Assembly (NCBI RefSeq): GCF_021735935.1
Contig: NZ_WMDZ01000001.1
Span: forward strand, 2,728,001 to 2,792,000
DNA: 64,000 nucleotides
Reading direction: 5' to 3'
Origin: Sulfitobacter sp. M39
GTDB taxonomy: Bacteria; Pseudomonadota; Alphaproteobacteria; Rhodobacterales; Rhodobacteraceae
This document shows, in pieces, positions 8,471 to 16,423 of the stretch. A program made the position numbers and the translations under genes. Positions within the stretch are counted from its first letter, which is position 1, and each line of letters opens with the position of its first letter. The notes below the pieces were generated by a model that did no database searches, was not told the origin of the DNA, and saw only the letters and a list, made by a program, of their open reading frames with translations.

Positions 8471-9205
8471 CTATTCGATTATCACTGACCTCGGCAATCC
8501 GACAAGCAAAAGGGGGCACGGGTTGCCTACACCACGATGGATTCGATCTTCCAACTTTCGCCAATGGGTGGTCGCTTGGCCGAACTTGTCGGATACGAAT
8601 TGACGCGCGAATGCTTCAGCAAAAGGTATCTGCCGATCCAAGTGCATAAGGACCGCCTCCCGCTGCCGCTTCGTACGGTCTTTCATGTCGAATGCTTTGA
8701 CCATCTCAGCTTCGTCTAAGAATCCGTGCTTTTCTATACACCTTCTAATGATGCCGAACATATCGTCCTGTAAGCTGGAGCCACGCGTAATAAGCACTCC
8801 AACTGAAATAGCGGATTGCGAGTGCAGGCGCTGGAAATTCTCTAAGTCGCGGTCAAAAAACGGGTCTTTATTGTTCCATTCAATTTCGCACGCAATCACG
8901 CCATTGTCGGCGCGGCGAACGTGATCAATTTCGTGGGACATACCAACTGTCTCAACACCATCTACAATAAGTTGAAAGTCGAAGTTGTGCTTTGGCCAGT
9001 TCAGGCCATAGAGCTTTCTCCGCAAGCGCTGCGTAGACTTTGCTTCGCCACCCCCCGAGCCGATTAACTCTTCGGCTGGGATTGATACAGACAGCAGGGC
9101 GTCTTCGAGTTCTTTTGCAATTTGCGGAAAGTCCACCGTCAGGATAGCGCCTGCGTGGTTTCGGATGGAAATATCGAACCCTTTTGAAGTGAGTTTTTCA
9201 AACAT
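8471..9205 (-). CDS. BglII-like type II restriction endonuclease
   Basis: The 244-residue protein resembles the BglII/BstYI family: a Gly/Ser linker, then HEIDHVRR (Asp94) followed by ACEIEWNNKDPFFDRDLENF (Glu107-Ile-Glu109), then SAISVGVLITRGSSLQ. The D...E-x-E arrangement is consistent with a PD-(D/E)XK-like metal site in this family; the second acidic residue replaces the Gln seen in BglII. Family members cleave sites with a GATC core (established for BglII and BstYI), so a related target is plausible but not shown. An IS3-family element ends 76 bp upstream of its start codon and may have changed its promoter. The partner methyltransferase is the convergent gene. Confidence 0.8.
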   Translation of the reverse strand: MFEKLTSKGFDISIRNHAGAILTVDFPQIAKELEDALLSVSIPAEELIGSGGGEAKSTQRLRRKLYGLNWPKHNFDFQLIVDGVETVGMSHEIDHVRRADNGVIACEIEWNNKDPFFDRDLENFQRLHSQSAISVGVLITRGSSLQDDMFGIIRRCIEKHGFLDEAEMVKAFDMKDRTKRQREAVLMHLDRQIPFAEAFARQFVSDKFGQATTHWRKLEDRIHRGVGNPCPLLLVGLPRSVIIE

Positions 9206-9348
9206 ATCCGCACTTTAGACAGTGCTCGGCTGGAGGCAAGCGAGTAAATCGCTCCACGGAAAGAATGCTGTCTATTAGTACTGACCTGCCCCCCGAAACT
9301 TCCCTCAGTTTAATGTAGAGTTTGCTCAAGCTTTGAAGGAGCAAACAA

Positions 9349-9612
9349 ATGCGACAGAGCCGATTTACCGAAGCCCAAATAATCGGGATGATCAAAGAAC
9401 AGGAAGCTGGGATGCCGACGGCAGAGGTGTGTCGTAGGCATGGCCTGAGCCCGGCGTCGTTTTACAAGCTCAAAGCCAAGTATGGCGGCATGAACGTGTC
9501 AGACACCCACCGGCTTAAATCGCTGGAAGATGAGAACGCGAAGCTGAAGCGTCTGCTGGCCGATACGATGCTCGATAACGTTGTTCTGAAGGATTTGCTG
9601 GGAAAGAGCTGA
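9349..9612 (+). CDS. IS3 family transposase OrfA
   Basis: The 87-residue protein is a helix-turn-helix DNA-binding protein ([16 protein letters not shown], then [24 protein letters not shown]) followed by a leucine-zipper-like coiled coil ([17 protein letters not shown]). It binds the element's ends and regulates OrfB. A slippery heptamer G_GGA_AAG at 9600-9606, in phase with OrfA, would allow -1 frameshifting just before the OrfA stop to give the OrfAB fusion transposase. Confidence 0.93.
   Translation: MRQSRFTEAQIIGMIKEQEAGMPTAEVCRRHGLSPASFYKLKAKYGGMNVSDTHRLKSLEDENAKLKRLLADTMLDNVVLKDLLGKS
9600..9606 (+). promoter_or_regulatory. Programmed -1 ribosomal frameshift site of the IS3 element
   Basis: The bases G GGA AAG fit the X_XXY_YYZ rule with OrfA codons GGA and AAG. 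After slipping one base back, translation continues GGG AAA GAG CTG ACG in the OrfB frame, three codons before the OrfA stop would be read. This is the standard way IS3 elements make the fusion transposase. Confidence 0.7.
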
Positions 9613-9623
9613 CGACACCGAAT

Positions 9624-10508
9624 GTGCGACGGGCTGTAGCACGCAAGGCGATGCGGGATCATGATATCTCGCAACGTCGTGCGTGCAGGCTGGTCGGTGT
9701 CGATCCCAAGACCGTTCGGCGCGACAAGCCGCCGGATAATCCTGAAGTTCGCGAAGAGATGAAAGCGATTGCCAGCAAACGGCGTCGGTTCGGCTATCGC
9801 CGGATTGGCGTGCTGTTGGAACGCAAAGGCATGATTATGAACCACAAGAAGCTGTATCGTCTCTACACCGAGGAAAAGCTGGGTGTCAGGCGGCGCAGAG
9901 GCCGTAAACGTGCGCGTGGATCGCGGACACCTATGCCTGTGGCTTTGCGACCAGGCGAGCGTTGGTCGTTGGATTTTGTGTCTGATACGTTCGGCGCATC
10001 TCGCAAATTCCGCATGCTGGCAGTGAATGACGACTGCTGCCGTGAGAACCTGTGCCTGATGGCCGATACCAGCATCTCAGGTGCGAGGGTGGCACGCGAG
10101 TTAGATGCGCTTGTGCGCGTTTATGGAAAGCCTGCCTGTATCGTCAGTGATAACGGCACAGAGTTCACCAGTCGTGCGATCCTGAAGTGGGCTGGCGATA
10201 ACGATGTTGATTGGCATTATATCGATCCGGGCAAACCGCAGCAGAATGCCTTCATCGAAAGCTTCAACGGCAGTCTGCGCGACGAGCTGCTCAACGAGGA
10301 GATCTTCGACACCTTGAATGATGCTCGCCGCAAGCTGGCTCTCTGGCGATACGATTACAACAACGTCAGACCGCACTCATCACTCGGAAACCAAGCACCT
10401 GCTGAAGCGCGCCGTGCGCTTGAGCAATTTGAGGGCACCGCACACGACGCGCTTGCCCAAAATGACGATGAAGAATATGAAATCCAAACCCGCAAACTCT
10501 CACTATGA
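9624..10508 (+). CDS. IS3 family transposase OrfB (DDE integrase domain)
   Basis: The 294 residues shown begin at a GTG, but the protein is probably made mostly as an OrfAB fusion. It has an N-terminal HTH_21-like region ([16 protein letters not shown]) and an rve integrase core with the DDE triad visible as [17 protein letters not shown] and [16 protein letters not shown], ending with [17 protein letters not shown]. It cuts and joins the element ends. The frame is complete, so the copy may still be active. Confidence 0.94.
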   Translation: MRRAVARKAMRDHDISQRRACRLVGVDPKTVRRDKPPDNPEVREEMKAIASKRRRFGYRRIGVLLERKGMIMNHKKLYRLYTEEKLGVRRRRGRKRARGSRTPMPVALRPGERWSLDFVSDTFGASRKFRMLAVNDDCCRENLCLMADTSISGARVARELDALVRVYGKPACIVSDNGTEFTSRAILKWAGDNDVDWHYIDPGKPQQNAFIESFNGSLRDELLNEEIFDTLNDARRKLALWRYDYNNVRPHSSLGNQAPAEARRALEQFEGTAHDALAQNDDEEYEIQTRKLSL

Positions 10509-10614
10509 ATGAGGGAGCCTCGGGGGGCAGGTCAAGCGAAATAAGGACATTTACAATTTGCTGAACTGCTAATCAGGTTGGCTAATTATCTCCCCTCGAA
10601 CGCAATGAGCACTC

Positions 10615-13086
10615 ATGTCTGTAACCAGAAAAAACCACTATGTCCCGCGATGGCATCAGGAGAGTTTCTTCGCTCCAGGCAAGTCCAAGCACGTCCTTCT
10701 CGACTTAAACCCACCCACATTCAAACGTGGCGATGGGACGGTGGCCAGCGGACGTTGCCTTTTCGATTCACCCACGTCACGGGCGTTCGTCGCGCACGAC
10801 CTCTATTCGACATTCTTCGGGGCCGAGGTCAACGACGAGATCGAGAGAATGTTCTTTGGTGACATCGACAGGCGAGGTGCCGACGCGGTCCGGGCATTCT
10901 GCGGCAATGATCAGAGTGCTTGGCAACGCCACTTCAAGGACCTCTTTGAATTTCTGGACATTCAGAAGTTGCGGACGCCAACAGGCCTCGCATGGCTACG
11001 TAGGCAGTATCCGGAGATAGTTAGGCTCGGTGAGATATTACCGGATGTTGCCCAGAACCAATTGATGCTTGAGATGCAAAGTATTCGCATGCTCAACGCT
11101 ACTATCTGGACAACCGGGGTGCGAGAAATCGTGTCAGCAAGGCGGGCCACTGCCAAGTTCATCCTGAGCGACCATCCTGTTACGGTCTTTAACCATGCCA
11201 TTCCGCCCTCCGACCGTCCCAACCGACACCCAGAAGATCCCTCAATCGCTCTCAAGGGTTCCCAGACACTTTTCCCGTTAGGGCCGGATCACCTCCTTAT
11301 CCTTACCAACCTCGAATACGCAAAGGATCCCGGGACGCGCCCCGATGCGAAGCGAACGTTTGCACGAAACTACCAGTCCACCATGATGTCGACGACCGAG
11401 TTTATTAGGACGCGGTACCTAACCGACGATCAGGTCGCCGAGGTGAACTTCGTAATCAAAGCGCGGGCGAACCGATATGTCGCCGGATCCTGCCGGGAGG
11501 ATGTCTTCCCCGAAAGGCTTGTGTCCAAGTCTTGGTCTGACCTGCGTACTACCTTTCTTCCGCCTCCGGACGAGCTCTATCGGTTCGGTGGAAAGATGTA
11601 TGCCAGGTTTGAGAACGGTGACGTCCACTATCAGGACGAGTTCGGGCGAACTGAGAAGCCACGGGGGTGGCTGCTAAAGGAGCCGCCGGAGACCAAGCCT
11701 CGGCCACGCGAATACTGTCCGTGTGGATCCGGCCATTCGTTCGGGAATTGCTGTCGAGATAAGCCGTCGCACCTGCGCATGTCGTGGACGGAGAAGAGCA
11801 TCCGTGAGCGCAATATGATGTTCATGGACGCCTTGGTTCAGCTCTTCGAACTGGAGACCAAGGATTGGGACACAATCCGTCGGGAGATGACCGACGACAA
11901 GATCGCGCACATGTATCGCCTCTACGAGGCCCTGTGGCCACTCGAGACCGACCTACTGGCCCTTCTGCCCAAACCGGACGGCAAGATGCGCTCGGTCTAT
12001 ACTGGAGCGCTGCACCCCAAGCTGATCACGGAGTTCGCGCCCGGGGCCCCTTTGCTTTTCGGCGAGCTTATTGTGCAGAACCCTTTCTTGATCTCTCGGA
12101 CGCTCCAGAAGGACAAGCGACCTACTGAGCACCCTCGTCAGTATCGCGGCGAAGCTCTCAAAGCTATAATGACCTTCTTACAACTCATGCCGCTCGTAGA
12201 GGCCGGTCTAATCACTTTGATCCCCGATCCCTGCGATTTTGATTTTCACCTCCGCGACCAGATGATGGCAATGGCTGAGGCCAGATCCCAAGGCATCAAA
12301 TTCACCCCCGCCGACGACCCGAGGCTCGAGGCCGTGGTGCAAGAAGATCTACGCCGCACAAAGCTATACATGCCGAATGAGGCAATTGCTGCGGATATTT
12401 TGGAAACGGCTCAAGATGATAAGCCAATCGAGATGGATACTCTGGTTGGTATTATCGAACGTATGAAGTTCAGAGACAAGCTCGCTATTCTTCAAGATAG
12501 CCCGCTCGCCGAGGGCGGCCAGTTCGAATTCATGAAGATGGCACCCAACTTCGAAATAGCGATGTATTTGGCCCAGGCCACAGGCGCACAAATATTGACC
12601 GACAGTCCCTTCCGCTGGAAAGAGCTTCAGGCGGCGCTCGCCCGACGACATCTTTGGACGACTTCTGCCCTGACACAATTGAAGCGTGAGATTTCATCGA
12701 CCCCAGTAAATTTTCCGGTAGGCCATACCGCGGTCCTACAGGTGTTCGACGATGCATCTTTCTGTAGTATGGAGCCGCTTTTTCGTGCTGGTTTCGCGTA
12801 CACGGCGTCTCGGAGCCCAAGCCAATTGAAACCGAACTTTGAGACGCAGCTTGCCGCGCGTTTTCGTCGACAGCTGCAGGCTATGAATTCTTTGGTCAAA
12901 AGAGCCGCAGTCTCGACCGTAGCCGCACGCCTAACAACTGAATTTCGCCACGGCGGCTTTCAGGACAACACCATCAATAGGTTATTGCTCATGTCGAGCT
13001 CGGAGCACCACTTGCACTCCATCCCTATGGCAACGTTAATAGAGCGTTGGGATGCCGCAACCTTAACGGAGAGCAAAAACTCTTAA
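10615..13086 (+). CDS. Large DUF4238 / SEC-C motif protein (823 aa)
   Basis: The N-terminus carries the DUF4238 signature (KNHYVPRWHQESFF at about residues 6-19, with a conserved 'SDHPV' block near residue 185). A SEC-C zinc-binding motif lies at residues 368-380 (Cys368-x-Cys370 ... Cys379-Cys380). The following 440 residues are helical and unrecognised. The protein is soluble, without signal or membrane segments. DUF4238 proteins have, as far as I know, no established biochemical role and are often found in variable regions. Its position directly after the IS element and beside restriction and SOS genes suggests defence cargo, by inference. It stands alone; the next gene is 386 nt away. Confidence 0.78.
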   Translation: MSVTRKNHYVPRWHQESFFAPGKSKHVLLDLNPPTFKRGDGTVASGRCLFDSPTSRAFVAHDLYSTFFGAEVNDEIERMFFGDIDRRGADAVRAFCGNDQSAWQRHFKDLFEFLDIQKLRTPTGLAWLRRQYPEIVRLGEILPDVAQNQLMLEMQSIRMLNATIWTTGVREIVSARRATAKFILSDHPVTVFNHAIPPSDRPNRHPEDPSIALKGSQTLFPLGPDHLLILTNLEYAKDPGTRPDAKRTFARNYQSTMMSTTEFIRTRYLTDDQVAEVNFVIKARANRYVAGSCREDVFPERLVSKSWSDLRTTFLPPPDELYRFGGKMYARFENGDVHYQDEFGRTEKPRGWLLKEPPETKPRPREYCPCGSGHSFGNCCRDKPSHLRMSWTEKSIRERNMMFMDALVQLFELETKDWDTIRREMTDDKIAHMYRLYEALWPLETDLLALLPKPDGKMRSVYTGALHPKLITEFAPGAPLLFGELIVQNPFLISRTLQKDKRPTEHPRQYRGEALKAIMTFLQLMPLVEAGLITLIPDPCDFDFHLRDQMMAMAEARSQGIKFTPADDPRLEAVVQEDLRRTKLYMPNEAIAADILETAQDDKPIEMDTLVGIIERMKFRDKLAILQDSPLAEGGQFEFMKMAPNFEIAMYLAQATGAQILTDSPFRWKELQAALARRHLWTTSALTQLKREISSTPVNFPVGHTAVLQVFDDASFCSMEPLFRAGFAYTASRSPSQLKPNFETQLAARFRRQLQAMNSLVKRAAVSTVAARLTTEFRHGGFQDNTINRLLLMSSSEHHLHSIPMATLIERWDAATLTESKNS

Positions 13087-13444
13087 GCGAACTGCCGCTA
13101 TTCCAGCCGTGTCGCAGAAGATGACCGCTCCCCGCCCAGAACTTTGAAAAGAACATTTTACTGCTATTAGTAATCTGTAAAATGCGAAAACGCGGTTTAG
13201 CAATAGACTAATTGCGAGCACATGATGACGCCGAAAACAGATGGCTCAAAAGTTTGTACCACTAAGTTGGACCGTCTGCTCTGTAAAGCATTTATCAGTA
13301 TAACACGCCCACATACGTATCGTCTGATGCCACTACGAACCTTCGAGATTTTTTGACGTATCACCGAAGTGATTCTTCATGTCAGCGTCTCAGCAGACAT
13401 GGAAATAACCAAACTTGACATCGGGCAGGTGAATCGCAGATTTA
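13087..13444. other. AT-rich intergenic region upstream of umuDC
   Basis: No gene is visible here. An 8-bp inverted repeat (CATTTTAC 13154-13161, GTAAAATG 13177-13184) after the DUF4238 gene may act as a weak terminator. The rest presumably holds the umuDC promoter; the LexA box lies at its right end. Confidence 0.5.
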
Positions 13445-13459
13445 GAACAAATAGCGAAC
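13445..13459 (+). promoter_or_regulatory. LexA (SOS) box upstream of umuD
   Basis: GAAC-AAATAGC-GAAC is an exact GAAC-N7-GAAC direct repeat, the reverse reading of the alphaproteobacterial LexA operator GTTC-N7-GTTC. It ends 13 nt before the umuD start codon, overlapping the expected leader, so LexA binding would block expression until DNA damage. Confidence 0.8.
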
Positions 13460-13472
13460 AATTAGGATTCCC

Positions 13473-13907
13473 ATGCCAGTTTACCCAGTTGATGAACCCG
13501 TCCACATACCATTCCAATCTGTTCGAATTGTCAGCACTCCAGTCAGCGCAGGTTTTCCTTCGCCAGCTGGGGATGACCTCGAAGACGAGATCGACCCTAT
13601 GGCATGGGTCGTTAGACATCCTTCATCTACATTTTGGTGGCGCGTAGAAGGGGACTGCCTGTGGGACGCTGGGATACGTGATGGTGACATCATCGCTGTG
13701 GACCGTGCAGGAAAGCGTCGCATCGGGAGAGCTGTGCTGGCTGTTGTAGATGGTGCTGTCACAGCAAAGATCCTGCGTAAGCGTGGTGACAGGTACTACC
13801 TCGCGCCTGCGAATAGTCAGGAACAGTTCCCTGACGTCGAACTAACAGAAGATAGCGAAATCTGGGGCGTCATCGCAGGTGTCGTCCGGCGCTATGACTT
13901 GGCATGA
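13473..13907 (+). CDS. umuD: UmuD-like S24 family protein with Cys in place of the catalytic Ser
   Basis: The 144-residue protein aligns with E. coli UmuD along its length: AGFPSPAGDD (Ala26-Gly27 at the self-cleavage position), RHPSSTFWWRVEGD, then IRDGDIIAVDR and TAKILRKRG. The dyad lysine is Lys99. The nucleophile position, 37 residues earlier exactly as in UmuD (Ser60/Lys97), is Cys62 (codon TGC at 13656-13658) instead of Ser. UmuD autocleaves on RecA filaments and then activates Pol V. Whether a Cys can serve here is unknown. The gene overlaps umuC by four bases (ATGA) and is preceded by a LexA box. Confidence 0.88.
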   Translation: MPVYPVDEPVHIPFQSVRIVSTPVSAGFPSPAGDDLEDEIDPMAWVVRHPSSTFWWRVEGDCLWDAGIRDGDIIAVDRAGKRRIGRAVLAVVDGAVTAKILRKRGDRYYLAPANSQEQFPDVELTEDSEIWGVIAGVVRRYDLA

Positions 13908-15175
13908 AGCGGCCTGTTGCTATCAGCGACAGCGCCAACTTCTATGTGAGCGCTGAGCGAATATTCGATCCGACCCTCAAGAACGTCCCGGTGATCGTAC
14001 TATCCAACAACGATGGCTGCGCCATAGCGCGCAGCGATGAGGCCAAGGCCTTGGGGATTAAGATGGGCACTCCGCTGCATCACATCCGCGATAAGGTTGA
14101 TGCCCATGGTATCCGCGTCTTCAGCTCCAACTACACCCTCTACGGCGACATCTCTCGTAGAGTGGTTGAGGTCTACGAAGACTTTACGCCAAACGTCGAG
14201 ATCTATTCCATCGATGAGTGCTTCCTCGACTTTGTCGGATTCAAAGATCGCACCGCACATGCCATGGCGCTGCGTGCAGCGGTCCTTAGGCGGGTAGGCG
14301 TGCCAGTACGCATCGGCATCGCCCCAACCAAGACGCTTGCGAAGTGTGCGAACGATATCGCCAAGAAGAACCCCATCTTTGCAGGGGTCTTGGATATGAT
14401 GGATGAGAGCCTTGCCCGCTGGCTGCTGCCGCGTGTGCCAGTCGGGGACATCTGGGGCGTTGGTCACAAGACCACAGACAAGTTGAAGGCCCTGGGTGTA
14501 CACACGGCAGCTGATCTTCGTGATCTGCCAATCCGTCAGGCACGGGCTGTCGGCACTGTGGTACTGGAGAGGATTGTATTGGAGCTACAAGGTGAGGCCT
14601 GTCTCGCCTTTGAAGACGTAGAGCCACAGCGCAAAGGTATGGCTGTAACACGGTCAGCAGGCACTCCAATGACAGACTTCGACACGCTGTTCCAGGCGAT
14701 CACCGCGCACGCATCACGGGGCGCTGAAAAGCTACGCCAGCACGGCTTGGTCGCTGGTACGCTGACTGTGTTCTTTCACACCAACAAGCACCGGCCAGAT
14801 CGTCCTCAGTATACTGCATCCAGAACAACCCGCATGACCCCGATGTCGTCGGATACCTTCGACCTTATTGAAGCCGCACGACGCTGTGCGGAAGCTGGAT
14901 GGCCAAAGTCGGACGCTGGAAGCTTTGGCTTCACCAAGGCTGGTGTTATGCTGAATGACCTGGTGCGGTTCGAAGATCGTCCCCAGACGCTCTTCGATCA
15001 AGCGCGTCCGAAATCACCGGCACTGATGAAAGCTCTGGATGACGTGAATGATCGGTTCGGGAAGAAGACGATGGTACTTGCCAGCGAAGGTATGAAGCAG
15101 GCGTGGCGATTGCGCGCAGATCATCGGAGCCCGCGCTACACTACGCGAATTGAGGATTTGCCGGTGGTGAGATAG
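13904..15175 (+). CDS. umuC: UmuC-like Y-family DNA polymerase (Pol V catalytic subunit)
   Basis: The 423-residue protein has full Y-family features: a metal-binding Asp in ISDSANFYVSAERIF, NNDGCAIARSDEAKALGI, the catalytic YSIDECFLDF, and a helix-hairpin-helix-like thumb (VGDIWGVGHKTTDKLKALGV). A little-finger domain follows. It performs error-prone translesion synthesis, activated by processed UmuD. It is translationally coupled to umuD and SOS-controlled through the shared upstream LexA box. Y-family polymerase operons are frequent passengers on mobile elements, and this one lies well inside the island. Confidence 0.94.
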   Translation: MKRPVAISDSANFYVSAERIFDPTLKNVPVIVLSNNDGCAIARSDEAKALGIKMGTPLHHIRDKVDAHGIRVFSSNYTLYGDISRRVVEVYEDFTPNVEIYSIDECFLDFVGFKDRTAHAMALRAAVLRRVGVPVRIGIAPTKTLAKCANDIAKKNPIFAGVLDMMDESLARWLLPRVPVGDIWGVGHKTTDKLKALGVHTAADLRDLPIRQARAVGTVVLERIVLELQGEACLAFEDVEPQRKGMAVTRSAGTPMTDFDTLFQAITAHASRGAEKLRQHGLVAGTLTVFFHTNKHRPDRPQYTASRTTRMTPMSSDTFDLIEAARRCAEAGWPKSDAGSFGFTKAGVMLNDLVRFEDRPQTLFDQARPKSPALMKALDDVNDRFGKKTMVLASEGMKQAWRLRADHRSPRYTTRIEDLPVVR

Positions 15176-15310
15176 GGGGAAACCGGCACAAATAAGGCGA
15201 TATGTCTAAGTTTAGGTAAAGCTCTCAATTACCTAAAACCAAGCTGACGAACCCACTTTGCAATGAGCTATTTCTGCGTCGAAATTCGTTACAATGAGCT
15301 TGCACAAGGG

Positions 15311-15673
15311 TTAGGATCGAACGCCATTATCACCGTTGGTGTGAAGCAGATTGCCATCCGTTCCGAGCTCCCCACTCAGTCTAAGTCCTCGTCGTTGGCG
15401 GTGAAGCTCTCGTTCTGCGTCAGTGGGGTGGCCCATCTTTTCTGTAAAGGCATCAACCCAAACAGCCTCTTCGGCTTCCGTCAACTCTGTGGTGTCGATC
15501 ACACCGCAAAGTGCAGCGTCGACGCGCTTATAGTCAAGTTTTCCGGATTGTTCTATTGCACGGCCAATTTTCAACCAGTGCGAAACCTGCCCGGCAATCG
15601 ACCTATGATGCAACTTTGCTTCGTGTCGAACCATCTCCACTAAATCGTCAGCGAGTTTCACGGATTGTCCCAT
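15311..15673 (-). CDS. ParD-like antitoxin family protein (orphan)
   Basis: The 120-residue protein starts MGQSVKLADDLVEMVRHEA, followed by HHRSIAGQVSHWLKIGRAIEQSG, the pattern of the ParD_like antitoxin family (a ribbon-helix-helix-type DNA-binding start, then a helical segment). The C-terminal part is charged and probably flexible (ERELHRQRRGLRLSGELGTDG). No ParE- or other toxin-like gene flanks it, so it is an orphan antitoxin or a regulator derived from one. It reads toward the end of umuC. Confidence 0.72.
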   Translation of the reverse strand: MGQSVKLADDLVEMVRHEAKLHHRSIAGQVSHWLKIGRAIEQSGKLDYKRVDAALCGVIDTTELTEAEEAVWVDAFTEKMGHPTDAERELHRQRRGLRLSGELGTDGNLLHTNGDNGVRS

Positions 15674-15815
15674 AGTGATTTCCAGTGCCCTTGTTGCGGT
15701 TGGTCGTAAATCCTCGTTTCGTCATGCGTGTGATCAGTGGGTCGATTCATCTACGAAGGTATAATGGTCGCTGATTACACTACCGATACTACATCGAATG
15801 GGCCTGCGAAAACCG

Positions 15816-16211
15816 TCAATTGTTGCGCTTATTTATCAGCCTATCACCAACCTGTCGGAGCTGGATGTCTCGATCCGAACGGCGTTGAGCGCTTGCATTA
15901 AGAGGTTTGGCAGGACGGTTGTCGCTCATAGATGACGCCCCGCCGCCCGTGTGATCTAAGGGCTCCAAGTTTAGGAACTCTCGGTCTTTCGGTCGGGTAA
16001 CATGCTGTTCTATCCGGCGCAGAGCTGCCTGGCGTGATTCATCTTTCAAGCCCTCGAGCATCGTAAGAGTGGCTGCCCCATAGAGAATTTTACGCCGGGT
16101 TTCATCCCTGCGGGTTTGCTTGGTTTCCTGCGCTCGCAGATCGCGCAAGCGTTGGCGCTGTTGTTCCAGTTTTCCTTCGATCTTACTGATCTGCTCAGAA
16201 TAATTTGGCAT
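15816..16211 (-). CDS. TraD-like mobilization accessory protein
   Basis: The 131-residue protein (start at MPNYSEQISKIEGKL; the frame extends upstream to 16517 but crosses the oriT-like region) begins with a basic coiled-coil segment (KLEQQRQRLRDLRAQETKQTRRDETRRKILYG, split over residues 14-45). This resembles the small conjugal transfer TraD/MobC-type proteins encoded divergently from MobA relaxases, which help form the relaxosome at oriT. The C-terminal 60 residues are polar and variable. The divergent arrangement with the relaxase gene supports the assignment; the exact family is less certain. Confidence 0.68.
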   Translation of the reverse strand: MPNYSEQISKIEGKLEQQRQRLRDLRAQETKQTRRDETRRKILYGAATLTMLEGLKDESRQAALRRIEQHVTRPKDREFLNLEPLDHTGGGASSMSDNRPAKPLNASAQRRSDRDIQLRQVGDRLINKRNN

Positions 16212-16331
16212 TCGTGTATCTCCATAGCGTTTCCGGTGCTCAGGAAATGGAACTTCGACGCCTATGTCGCTCCCCAAGATAATGAATTTATGTCGGAAGA
16301 CGTTACTGGCCGGGGCCCGACGCCGATTAGG

Positions 16332-16362
16332 CAAGGGCGCAGTTACGCAAACTAAAGTTTGC
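16332..16362. other. Putative origin of transfer (oriT) with nick-site motif and inverted repeat
   Basis: CAAGGGCGCAGTTACGC (16332-16348) resembles the nick region of MOBQ/IncQ- and Ti-type origins (core AGGGCGCA...TA.ACGC in my recollection of those sequences). It is followed directly by a perfect 7-bp inverted repeat GCAAACT-AA-AGTTTGC (16347-16362). It lies in the intergenic space between the divergent accessory and relaxase genes, the usual place for oriT. Confidence 0.6.
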
Positions 16363-16423
16363 CGCGCGCCTGCCGCGGGCTTTTTCGGAGCGAAAATTCT
16401 GGGCGAGCCCCATATCATTCTTA

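Larger units (their letters stand above)
9282..10534 (+). mobile_element. IS3-family (IS407-group-like) insertion sequence, 1253 bp
   Basis: The element has imperfect terminal inverted repeats (left 9282-9307, right 10510-10534 reversed). Both begin TGACCTGCCCCCCGA, a 15-base perfect match. It encodes OrfA and OrfB in the -1 relationship typical of IS3 elements, and both look intact. Flanking bases GTAC (left) and AGCG (right) do not match, so there is no target duplication; this suggests that one flank was lost by an IS-mediated deletion or recombination. Confidence 0.92.
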
